From: Chelydra serpentina
Lineage: Eukaryota > Chordata > Testudines > Chelydridae
DNA: 64,000 nucleotides
Direction of reading: 5' to 3'
Assembly: GCA_037349315.1 (NCBI GenBank)
Contig: JBAIAC010000033.1
Span: 28,166,001-28,230,000 of the forward strand
Below the pieces are notes generated by a model that worked only from the letters and a program-made list of their open reading frames with translations, was not told the DNA's origin and ran no database searches. Below, piece after piece: positions 44,463 to 53,345 of the stretch (position 1 is its first letter; the number at the start of each line of letters is the position of its first letter). The position numbers were made by a program, and so were the translations under genes.

Positions 44463-44852
44463 CAGGTGGATAGAACAAACAGGTGTGGGGAGCTTGGGGT
44501 AATGATGAGACCGTTAGAACGATGTGATAAACTCTTAGATACTGTGGTGGCAGCAGGGTTATAGAAATACCTAAGGTGACCAGACCATGTTAGAATGAAG
44601 TAGCTGCATGTTGAGGTTTCAGTAAGAGATGATCTCTCCACTGAAGAAAGAGGAACTGGGTAGCCTGATCTCCACACCCTGGGGAGGGCTCAGGTTTTAG
44701 AGCAATAAGACACAGATTTCTCTAGGACCTGGGAAGAAGCTTTCTGAAATGTATGTGACAGTTGAACTTTATTAGTGGCAACAAGACCAGCTGCCTGTAA
44801 CTATCTCCTTCTCACCAATGTGCAACACTGAAGAAGGCAGTTGCCCGCTCTC

Positions 44853-44976
44853 TAGGGTGACCAGGTGTCTCGATTTTATAGGGACAGTCCCGATTTTTTG
44901 AGTCTTTTTCTTATATAGGCTCCTATTACCCCCCACCCCCGTCCTGATTTTTCACACTTGCTGTCTGGTCACCCTA
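44853..44976. mobile_element. Short hAT-type MITE, TAGGGTGACC family (copy 4)
   Basis: TAGGGTGACCAGGTGT at the left and CTGTCTGGTCACCCTA at the right form the terminal inverted repeats. CCGCTCTC is present on both sides (44845-44852 and 44977-44984), a perfect 8-bp duplication. With 124 bp it is the cleanest copy and defines the family boundaries. Confidence 0.95.
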
Positions 44977-45003
44977 CCGCTCTCTGATCACCAAGATTCA
45001 CAA

Positions 45004-45072
45004 CCTGATTCTCCTCCCACTGCAATTGGTGGAGTTACTCTTTATTTCCACCAGGGTAAGAGGAGAATTAGG
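45004..45072. repeat. Small fold-back repeat (CCTGATTCTCCTC type)
   Basis: CCTGATTCTCCTCCCAC at the left pairs with GTAAGAGGAGAATTAGG at the right (14 of 17). The centre carries GGTGGAGTTACTC and TTTCCACCAGG. It is a palindromic mini-element distinct from the CCATTGAAGTCAATGG type. Confidence 0.6.
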
Positions 45073-45295
45073 CCCAAGTCTCCACATAGCAAAGGCAGGG
45101 AGAGAATGAATGGCATTGATAGGTCACGATGAACACTGGAACTCAATGGCAATAAGATATCAAGAAGTTAAGTGCTGATTTGCAGTCATTTTTCACCCTT
45201 GTCTGTGCTTTCGGAGTCTAAATAATCACCACTTTGAACAACAGCTACTGCACCTAGAGCTTAAGTGTTTATTAGATTGGGCTGCTGAATGTCTC

Positions 45296-45892
45296 TTGGG
45301 TACACTAATACTTGAATATCAAAGACAAGATCTAGGATGCTCAGCCCAGTCATCCAGCATTATTCCTAGAAGAGACCTTATAACTCACTCAAGGACTCTT
45401 CTCTTTTCATTCTGTTTATCCTTACATGCGATTACTGTCAAGCAGCCAATGCCTTGGAGTCAGCGCATCTCTGACGGATGGGAGTTGGGGTGGGGGCAGA
45501 GTCGGGTGGAAAGTTTTCTTTTGTGTCTTGGATGCAACTGTGTGGATGAGGTATCTCTGGGTAACAACAACAAATGGTATTGCCTTAATGAGAAGGACAT
45601 CAAGGGAAGATATTGTATTGCTGCTATGAATAGCAATCACAGACTCAAGGAGGATAAAAGGCAAATGAAGTTCACAGGGATTTACAGCACAGGAGAAAAT
45701 ATGGAAACAAATGAACTGCTCATGCTCAGCACTGGAGTGAGTTCACTCAGGAAAATCTGCTGGGCCATCGAAGAACCACCGTGTGGGGGAATGAGCAGCA
45801 CAGCCTCTGAAGGAGAAGGGAGTTTGGGAAGGAATAGATGCCCAAAAATTTATCTTCAGTTGATACAGGTGTGCGCAATCGGGATGGAATGA
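45296..45892 (+). other. Unexplained 198-codon open reading frame
   Basis: This is the longest open frame in the window that is not inside a recognised repeat. The predicted product has mixed composition, with ten or so cysteines spread over the central and C-terminal parts (for example LLCLGCNCVDEVSLG, KWYCLNEKDIKGRYC, GRNRCPKIYLQLIQVCAIG). I see no signal peptide, transmembrane helix or known domain, and I do not recognise the family. There is no obvious promoter, and the ATG at 45296 has no special context. Frames of this length can occur by chance in 64 kb. A retrocopy or an exon would be alternatives, but I see no poly-A tail or convincing splice signals. I lean towards chance. Confidence 0.15.
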
Positions 45893-46026
45893 GCCAGCTA
45901 TGTCCTCAGAAAATTTCTACTACCAGTTTTTTTTTAGGACAGGCAAACCCATTCACATGAAAGAGGAACCCACCTAAATCTTCACCCAAAACTGGATCAG
46001 AACTTGAATTCCTTACGATTTGAAAA

Positions 46027-46247
46027 AGTTGCCTACTGGCTAGAACACTGGATGGGGACTCCAGAGACCTGGGTTCTATTTCCAGCTCAGCTGCTGGCCT
46101 GCTGGGTGATCTTGGACAAGTCACTTTGCATTTCTATGACTTGGTTTCCCCATCTGTAAAATGGGGATAATGATACGTAGAACTCCTTTGTAAACCGCTT
46201 AGAGATCTACTGACGAAAAGTGCTATGTAAGATTTAAGTATTACTAA
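46027..46247 (+). mobile_element. MIR (CORE-SINE), nearly complete
   Basis: The element runs from a tRNA-derived head (CTAGAACACTGGATGGGGAC, AGACCTGGGTTCTATTTCC) through the core (GGTGATCTTGGACAAGTCAC, TTTCCCCATCTGTAAAATGG, GGATAATGATAC) to a tail (CCGCTTAGAGATCTACTGAC, AAAAGTGCTATGTAAG). This is the full order expected for MIR-type CORE-SINEs, shared by all amniotes. It is the best MIR copy in the window. Confidence 0.9.
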
Positions 46248-46423
46248 ATCACTTTCAGAGTTGTCTATGCTTTCAGGTTCCAGACGGGACCAGAATCAGG
46301 AGTCTTTCCAATCTCCATTTGCAAATACATACTGGCTAAGCTTGTCTTTGTTTAACTCTAATGGCTGGACCACATAGGGGGGTATCAGCCAACTACTGCT
46401 TCTAGCTAACTGGTTTAGTCCTT

Positions 46424-46500
46424 TAGCTCAGGAGTTAGAGACCACTGCTTTAGACGTAGGGACCTCGGATTAAGTTTCTGCTGATAGTCCAATCAGTGAG
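46424..46500 (+). mobile_element. tRNA-derived SINE head (relic)
   Basis: TTTAGCTCAGGAGTTAGAGAC resembles a tRNA D-arm region with a polymerase III A box (TAGCTCAGGAG). About 36 nt later ACCTCGGATTAAGTTTCTGC sits where a B box (GGTTCRAANCC) would be, but is degenerate. The spacing suits a tRNA-derived SINE head. No body or LINE-like tail follows, so it is an old fragment. A tRNA pseudogene is the alternative. Confidence 0.4.
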
Positions 46501-48044
46501 CTACTCCATAGGGTAGACAGAATCCAGGATCAAAGGAAGGAATAATCTTGATTGGATAAATACCTGGCTTTTAATATGTTTATCCAAACCAAACCTCTGA
46601 ACATTGTGAGATTTTCTTTTCATCCCTGCAGCCAACGTTTACATGTTATGTATTCATGTGTGAAAGATGATATTCACTATTATAGCAAAACCTGTCCTGA
46701 GGACCACACCACCAATATCCAACTGTCATCTTAAGACAAACAGTTAAAGGAGACCAAAGGTTTCTCTTACTAGCTCAAGGCCAAACAAGAGCCCACCTCT
46801 GCTAGGGGCCAGCTTTCTGCGGATGGTCATTTCAGACAGACTCCCCTTCATTCACAAACTTTTGAGAATGTGAGGAAGGCTAAATATAGTCATTTCCTCT
46901 AAACAATAAAACTAGCTTTAGAGTGTCATTGACAAAATTCCGCCTTTTACCCTCTCTAGTATGAAAGATGAGAGAGTTTGGGGGTCAGTTTGCAATGAGG
47001 CAAATTTTCTAGGGTTTCTTCTTAAACCATCACTGAGTAAGTGCCTGTTTTGTTCTCCTTTATTCTACATACGTCTGGGAGAAACACACAGCAGCAACAG
47101 TGGCAGCTAATATTAGAATGCAAATGAGCTGAGCGTGAAGCAATGCACAGATCTCATTTCTTTTGCCACTGTCTCGGAATGATCAACAGTGCATTTCCCC
47201 CCCATTCCATCCATCGAGTGGGGTGGGGAGGGCAGTCAAACGACATGAACAACTGTCATTTCTGGATTGCTAGAGGGCTGTTTTTTGTGAGGGACAAGAT
47301 GAAAGCATGAGGAGAGAATCCCTGCTGAGTCCTCTTAATGAAACTTTTGTTTGTAAAATAGCTTTCCAAAGCATCTGCATTGAATTCCCTTGAGAACCTG
47401 CCAAATACAGATATGAAGCCTCCGTAGTTACTGTGTGGCCATATTACCATCCACCTCAATAGCATGCCTGGCTCTTGTGGCTGTGGTAACCCATAACCAA
47501 TGTTCCTATGGGAGAGTGACCACATTCACTCCAGATCATGTTGCGCAATGGCATTGCTATCGCTGGCAATTCAAAGACAGTCAGCTTTAAGTGGACGCTG
47601 GAGCGCTACATGGGCCTGATCCAATGTCCATTTGAAGTCAGTGGAGAGCTGTGTTCACACCAGCATTCTTAGCTCTCAGAAGACCTTATAATAACATATC
47701 TCTGTGCAGCATGAGTTACTCCTCAATAACAGAGCTTGTATGTGTGTTCATCAGGAAGTTAACTGAGTGTCTGATAAGCCAAAGGGAAGTGATTTGAGCT
47801 TCAAACCTCCAAAGAGGCATTAGAAATAAAATCATGTCATGATCTTACTTTTCAGATCATACCAAGTATCTCAACAGGGTCCTTTTTAGATTGTCAGATT
47901 TCAACCTATTTCTATCTTTCTTTTTTTTTAATGCCTAGGGTATTTCTAAAACTAAAAATATCCAGATTCAGGCAGGTCAGCTCAAACCATAACAGAGCAG
48001 AACCATCTAGGTTTCTTCTGCATCTTTGAATTCCCCAAATGGAT
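46501..48044. other. Unassigned sequence, 1.5 kb
   Basis: No recognised gene. GGGCCTGATCCAATGTCC followed by TTTGAAGTCAGTGGAGAGC at about 47611-47650 is a partial copy of the small fold-back repeat. A poly-T stretch lies at 47920-47930, ending against the region before the LTR. Confidence 0.5.
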
Positions 48045-48947
48045 TGTGATGGCACAGAGCAGCCCCGCACTGGTACCGCAGGGGTTAACCCTTCCTTCCT
48101 GGCAGAAGAAGCCCCGCCCCGGAAGCCCTGCTGGGCATGCTCCAACTAGGTATAAAAGCCTGCAAAGCTGCTCAGTCTGGGCTGACCACCAGAGGGGAAG
48201 GAAGCACACTGCCAGCTCCTGAGGAAGGACTGCCAACATGCCAGGGGCCAGCCAAGCCGGGATGCACCCTGCATCCCAGATGGAGACTGCGACAGGAGGG
48301 GACGGACCAGAGGACCCTCCACCCAGAGTGCAGAATGCAACGTTGAGGGTAGGAAGTGACCCAGGGGAACTTTAGAGACCGGCAGTGTTAAAGCTGCAGT
48401 GACGCTCGGCGTGTTGCGGGCGGATCCCCCGCCTAGCTAAGTGCAAAGGGGAACCCCACCAATAGGTGAGCCCTGGTCAGGACCCGGTGGAGAGGGAGGG
48501 CCCGGGTCCTGCTACTACTCCAGCCATTAGGCTGCACTCCCCTGCCTGAGAGGGGGAAGGCTATGGACTCTGGCCATTGGGCCATGCTGCCCTGATATGT
48601 GGGGTGGGTTGTAGGGACTCTGGCCATTGGGCCATGCTGCCCTGATACATGGGGCGAGTTGTATGGAGTCTGGCCATTGGGCCACGCTGCCCTGATACTT
48701 GGGCCGAGTTACATGGATTCTGGCTGTTGAGCCACCCTGCCCTGATACTCAGAGGTGGGGAGGTATTGCATGGACTCTGGCCATTAGGGCCTGCTACCCC
48801 GACTAAGGGGCAAGCAAGGGGAAACCGGCTATTAGGCCACGTCGTGATGCCCTTAACGGGATGGGCATGAGAACTTAAGAGTGGCGAGGCCCTGACACCT
48901 CAGCCACCCCTGCCACAAAGGGGCGCTGTGGTGCCGGACCCGTCACA
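48045..48947 (+). mobile_element. Solo LTR (903 bp), plus orientation, 5-bp target duplication
   Basis: It starts TGTGATGGCACAGAG and ends CCGGACCCGTCACA, so the termini are TG...CA. TGGAT is present on both sides (48040-48044 and 48948-48952), a perfect 5-bp duplication. A TATAAAAG box lies at 48151-48158, about 106 bp from the 5' end, in the position expected for an LTR promoter in the plus orientation. Its 3' end resembles that of the minus-strand LTR at 20357, so the two are likely related families. No internal retroelement sequence flanks it. It has been lengthened by a tandem repeat (48520-48860). The short frames inside are not genes. Confidence 0.82.
48520..48860. repeat. Minisatellite, 50-bp unit, about seven copies
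   Basis: A CTGGCCATTGGGCCA-type motif recurs at 48520, 48570, 48620, 48670, 48720, 48777 and 48825. The first five intervals are exactly 50, 50, 50, 50 and then 57 bp. Within a unit the order is ACTCTGGCCATTGGGCCA, TGCTGCCCTGATA, then a G-rich segment. The central copies are the most alike; the outer ones are more diverged. The array lies wholly inside the LTR, in its 3' half. Confidence 0.9.
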
Positions 48948-48977
48948 TGGATATTGTGTTCTGAACCCCATGATCTG

Positions 48978-49147
48978 GGTGTCCCTAAGCTTCTGCTGGG
49001 ACTGGGCAACAGGGGTGGATCACTTGTCGATTTCCCTGTTCTGTTCATTCCCTTTGCAGCACCTGACATTGGCCACTGTCTGAAGACCGGATACTGGGCT
49101 AGAAGGACCATTGGTCTGACCCAGCATGGCCGTTCTTATGTTCTAAT
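48978..49147 (+). mobile_element. CR1-like LINE 3' tail
   Basis: GTGTCCCTAAGCTTCTGCTG begins the segment, then CATTGGCCACTGTCTGAAGA and ATTGGTCTGACCCAGCATGG, ending CCGTTCTTATGTTCTA. Only 3' untranslated sequence is left. It begins about 25 bp after the LTR's target duplication, so the LTR may have inserted into or next to this copy. Confidence 0.85.
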
Positions 49148-49219
49148 ATGATCTGAAATTCATCACCATCAGGCAACCATTAGAAGACCATATTAGATAA
49201 GCATAGACTTCACAGGGGC

Positions 49220-49495
49220 CTGGATTTCACTTCTGAGTTCTAAATTCAGCTCTGGCACTGACTTGATGACTTTGAGCAAATCACTTACACATTTTGCATC
49301 AGTTTTCCCCATCTGTTTTTAAAATAATGTGTCTAGTAATTTTTCCTTATCTACCATTTTGCTTATGTGTGAGGATTACATAATTAACATTTGTACAGTC
49401 CTTTGAAAAATTTAAAGCATTGTATTAGGTGTTAAAGATACTATACAAAGTTGGTGAAGACTTTAAAGTGATTTATAAATGGTAAGAATTATTAG
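49220..49495 (+). mobile_element. MIR-like SINE, diverged
   Basis: CTAAATTCAGCTCTGGCACTG then GATGACTTTGAGCAAATCAC, GCATCAGTTTTCCCCATCTG and a tail with AAAGATACTATACAAAG match the MIR order, with a 60-bp AT-rich insertion in the middle. Confidence 0.65.
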
Positions 49496-49574
49496 GTAGA
49501 GTTACCTACTGTCTTCAGAGAATGACACTGGAAAATAGTGAAGGGTGAACATAAAAGCTCAGCTTGGTTTAGAT

Positions 49575-49775
49575 CAGGCATCGGCAACACCCTGGCAAGC
49601 CGCATGCCGAAGAAGCCCCCTGGTGGGCCGGGCCGGTTTGTTTACTTGCCGCGTCCGCTGGTTTGGCCGATCAAGGCTCCCACTGGCTGCGGTTCGCCGT
49701 CCCTGGCCAATGGGGGCAGCGGGAAGTGGTGGCCAGCACATCTCCTGGCCCACGCAGCTTCCCGCAGCCCCTCTC
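49575..49775. mobile_element. hAT-type element, left part
   Basis: CAGGCATCGGCAACACCCTGG is the left end of the CAGGGGTCGGCAACC family. GGCCGGTTTGTTTACTTGCC, GGCTCCCACTGGCTGCGG and CCAATGGGGGCAGCGGGAAG are interior motifs. The element breaks off at about 49775 against LINE-like sequence. GC-rich frames within it are not genes. Confidence 0.7.
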
Positions 49776-50052
49776 TGAATTTTTCTCCAACTTCTTGAAC
49801 CCGATTGATTCCTGGGAGAACTCCTCTCAAGTCACCCATGCCTTCCTCTGCAGCATGGGGCACGGGTCACTTACTGGAGGATTCTCTGCATCTTGAAGTC
49901 TTTAAATCATGATTTGAGGACTTCAATAGCTGAGACATAGGTGAGAGGATTATTCCAGGAGTGGGTGGGTGAGATTCTGTGGCCTGCATTGTGCAGGAGG
50001 TCAGACTAGATGATCATAATGGTCCCTTCTGACCTTAAAATCTATGAGTCTA
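49776..50052 (+). mobile_element. CR1 LINE 3' end, sense
   Basis: GCAGCATGGGGCACGGGTCAC then GACTTCAATAGCTGAGACAT, GAGATTCTGTGGCCTGCATT, GGTCAGACTAGATGATCATA and TCCCTTCTGACCTTAAAATC, ending TCTATGAGTCTAAG. The ATCTATGAGTC end corresponds to the 8-bp terminal repeat of CR1. It belongs to the CR1 group of 8648 in the opposite orientation and has no coding sequence left. Confidence 0.8.
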
Positions 50053-50305
50053 AGTCATTGGCGTTACACTGGAAATTATGGCTCCCATGGTCTATAAAAC
50101 TGAGCCAGAAACTTCAGAAGAATTGGGCTTACTGTGCAATTTCTAGTATGGCCTTCAAATTGGGCTCAAAGCACTTGGAAATCAGCCTTTCTGTATTTCA
50201 TTTCTGCACTCAGTCCCAGCTTGAACTCAGAAGGGAAGAGGCAGCATGAAAATGGGGAAGAAAAGATAGCCGAACTTTGATTAGCCCTCCAGAAAGGTTA
50301 AATGG

Positions 50306-50459
50306 GGCCTTGTGGATAGCACACGGGAATAGGAGAGCTGGTTTTTATTCCTGGCTCCACAACTGGCCTACTGGGTGGGTGACCTTGTGCAAGTCACTTT
50401 GCCTCTTTCTGGGATAATACTCCTTTGGAAAGCATTTTGAGCTCTACTAATGAATTATT
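50306..50459 (+). mobile_element. MIR (CORE-SINE)
   Basis: AGGAGAGCTGGTTTTTATTCC then GGCTCCACAACTGGCCTACT, GTGACCTTGTGCAAGTCACT and TTGCCTCTTTCTGGGATAAT; the tail has GGAAAGCATTTTGAGCTCTA. About 50 bp of core (the CATCTGTAAAATGGG part) is shortened. Confidence 0.75.
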
Positions 50460-52271
50460 TGGGCTTAATTTTAGTTGTGGGGTGGGGAGGTTGTTCGTAT
50501 TTACTCTGACCCTGTCGTATTGGCACCTCCCATTCAGAAACCTGTGGATTCTGTAACTTTGTGACGACAACATTTGGTTGTGAAATGAAGAGCTGTGAAA
50601 CCAGTGTGAAACCTGTCAGTCTGTGGAAATATTCAGGGCCACCTTCCCACACACGATCTCCACAATGTTGCACTACACCCCTCCCGGTGCCCAGACTCCA
50701 CATTTACCCAAGCGATGGGGCATGTTGCCCAGGCAGTTCTGGCTGTTACAAAGGCTACCCTGGCAAATCTTGTCCCTGGAGCCAAATCCAGAAAGCCTGG
50801 CTCTATAAAGCTAGCATTCTGGCATGGCTGTTCCCAGTGCAGGATAACGTGCAAAGTCAGGAATGTAAGCGTCAGTCCTGGGTGTGGGCTCTACCACTTT
50901 AGCTTCTCCTTGACAAAGTCATTCTCATTTGATTTCCAGGGGCAAACATTTCCAAAGTTGTGAACACAAGAGCTTGCTAAATATTAGCTTTCAAGGCTTT
51001 AAGTCACACCATGTTTACTCTGGTTACCTCTTCTTGAAGTCTATATAAAGGGTCATATTTGCTCAGGCATACTCTTAAGAGCTGCAAGAGGCAGCTCTGT
51101 AAAGAGGTATGCAGTGGAGAATGTAAATATTGCTGGCTCTGCTGTCCTTAAAACTGGAAACCTTCCAATGAACCTATAGAAAGAGCTGGTGGTGGAAGTG
51201 CAGGGAAAAAGAGCTTATAATAAGACATAGAGATAAAACTAAGGATAGTGCCTGGAATGTATAATTTAGTGAAGGGCCAAGGATTTTAAATAGATTTATT
51301 TTCCTTATCCCATGGTTTTCACCAAAGCCCGGCAGGTTGCCACCCCCCCAGTTCCCGTGTTCTATTCCCAAGCATGTGCTAAAAACCTCCCGGCTGCCTT
51401 TTCACTTGCTGGGTCTGAAGTAGTGGTTTCCAAGCTGTGGTGTATGGAGCAATTGCTGGTGGTTTGTGGGGAGCTAGCCGGACAAATTGTGCTGGCTTTT
51501 CCTTCTTGTTTCCAGCTGTTACTGTGCAGCAAAAACTATCCCACCAGCTTTCCTCATGTGACTAGTAAGTGACTGCTGAAGTTGCTCCAGGAGTGTGATG
51601 TGATCAGGGATGTGAAGAGAGGCGGGTCGCAGGGTGGTGCTTCAGACCAGAGGTGCTCCATGCAGTCAGCAATGGGAGAGGAGACCTCAAGTAGTGCTGC
51701 TGTGCAAATAAGCGTTAAGTTAGTTGCCAATTCTGGAAAATGTTTTAAAAAATGGTTTCAGGTCAACCCCAAAACAATGTTTAAAAAATGTGGTGAATTG
51801 AAAAGTGTTTACAATACAAAAAAATGGAGGGTGTCAAACAAAGCACTTCCATTCGATGTTGAGCAGTTCTTTTTTTTTTCATGCTTTTTAGTTTTTTTTT
51901 TTTTAAGGAAATGTCAAAATGAAACATCGTTTGAATTGAAAAATCGACATTTTTCATTTTGAAAATGGTGAAATAAAATGTGGTTTGTTTTTTTAACTGG
52001 AACTAGTCGACAAACTTAACATGAATTCTTGAAACATTTTGATGTCGCTGAATCGGCACCGGTCACCAGAAAGCTTTGGTCGAGGATTTCACCCTGCTAT
52101 GCCCTCAAAACAATCTCTCCAAGTTGTAGTCCAGAATATGAAAAGGTTTGAGTTAAAATCAAAACAAATAACTGATCAATACATTCTGAAATTTACCCCC
52201 CCTATTGGGATGAACATAGCTTGAGACTGAGAGCTCCTTTCTTGGCTTCCCTTTCCTCAGGATAGAGGAAT
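50460..52271. other. Mostly unassigned sequence, 1.8 kb
   Basis: No gene recognised. The frames at 50561-50902 and 51582-51962 (113 and 126 codons) have no domain, and the second ends in the AT-rich repeat listed at 51720. 51300-51580 is mixed sequence with no repeat that I know. Confidence 0.5.
51720..52020. repeat. AT-rich dispersed repeat (AAAAATCGACATTTTTC type)
   Basis: Repeated phrases such as GGAAAATGTTTTAAAAAATGG, CAAAATGAAACATCG and TTGAAAAATCGACATTTTTC, with T-runs at 51869-51877 and 51892-51904. The texture matches the interior of the TIR element at 22360, but the ends are not readable. Confidence 0.45.
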
Positions 52272-52495
52272 AAGTATCAGGATTCCTGGTTTCTATTCAT
52301 TGTCCTGCACACTCTTTCTGTCTATGTCCTTGGGTAAGTCATTCAGCCACTTTGAGCCTCGGCTTCCCATTCTATGCAGTGGTTCTGTCAATATTTACCT
52401 AGCTCACAGGGGTGAGTGAAGATGTAATTAATTTATATTATGAATCCTTGAAATCCTTGGATGAAAGGCATTAAGTGCATATTAATAAGTGTGTA
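52272..52495 (+). mobile_element. MIR-like SINE
   Basis: CAGGATTCCTGGTTTCTATTC then GTCCTTGGGTAAGTCATTCA, TTGAGCCTCGGCTTCCCATT, ATATTTACCTAGCTCACAGG and a tail with CCTTGGATGAAAGGCATTAAG. The order is that of MIR, with a diverged tail. Confidence 0.75.
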
Positions 52496-52934
52496 ATAAC
52501 TAGGTACCTCACTTGTGGAATCATCTTTATGATTGCTCTTGTTTCCTAAGCCTCTGTTGTGTGTTTTATGGCACTAGATAAAAGAAGAGAGCGGTAGCTG
52601 CAATTGTAGCTACAACTCTGGTGTTTTCAATCTAAGGAAACTAATGGGAATATCAAGTTTTATAATATGAGCGGTGGCATTTGTTGAACCATGTTTAAGA
52701 ATCAGTTCATGCTTCTGGGGCTTATATCTTAACCTTTGTTCCAAGACAGTCACTGATGAGACTGGATGCAAATCCGTCCTCTTCTGGATGTATCCATGAC
52801 CGATCTGAAGGATAAACATGTGGAGTAATGGTGCCATCTGCTGGAAAGAGTACACAACATTTTTTAAATGAAATGAAAACCATCTGTAATGTCCAGATCT
52901 CCCATGGCCCTCGTTTAGGAGGTTGTATAACTCG

Positions 52935-53337
52935 CAGGCCTGGCTCTAACGTTTTTGCGGCCCCAAGCAACAAAAAAACAAAAAACCCAAATGCCGCCCC
53001 CCCCGAAACAAACAAAAACCCCAACGCCCGCCGAAACAACCATCTCCCCGCCAGCGGGGAGGGCGGGGCGCCCGCGGCCCCGCTGCCCCGGCGGCCCACG
53101 GGGAGCGGGCCCCTGTGGGGAGGGCGGCACTCCCGCCGCTCCACTCCCCTGGCGGCCAGTGGGGAGCGGGCCCCAGCGGGGAGGGCGGCATGCCCGCCGT
53201 CCCACCCCCCTGCCCGGAGCGGAAGAGTTTTTTTGTTTTTTGTTTAAAAAAACAAACAAAAAAACCCTGAGCGCGGCCCACCCTCAGGTGCCGCCCCAAG
53301 CACGTGCTTGGTGGGCTGGTGCCTGGAGCCGGCCCTG
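52935..53337. mobile_element. GC-rich non-autonomous hAT element, CCGGCTCTAGG-type ends (copy 1)
   Basis: The left end CAGGCCTGGCTCTAAC and the right end CCTGGAGCCGGCCCTG are imperfect inverted repeats. The flanks ATAACTCG (52927-52934) and ATAACTCA (53338-53345) match at 7 of 8. The GC-rich interior contains repeated GGCCCACGGGGAGCGGGCCC-like units near 53085-53215, at roughly 57-60 bp spacing. Five overlapping frames of 114-146 codons lie across it on both strands, all Pro/Arg/Gly/Ala-rich; they arise from composition and are not genes. Confidence 0.9.
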
Positions 53338-53345
53338 ATAACTCA

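Noticed and set aside
48520..48860. CRISPR-like array
   Set aside because: The units are contiguous tandem copies with no unique spacers, and the locus is an LTR in vertebrate DNA.
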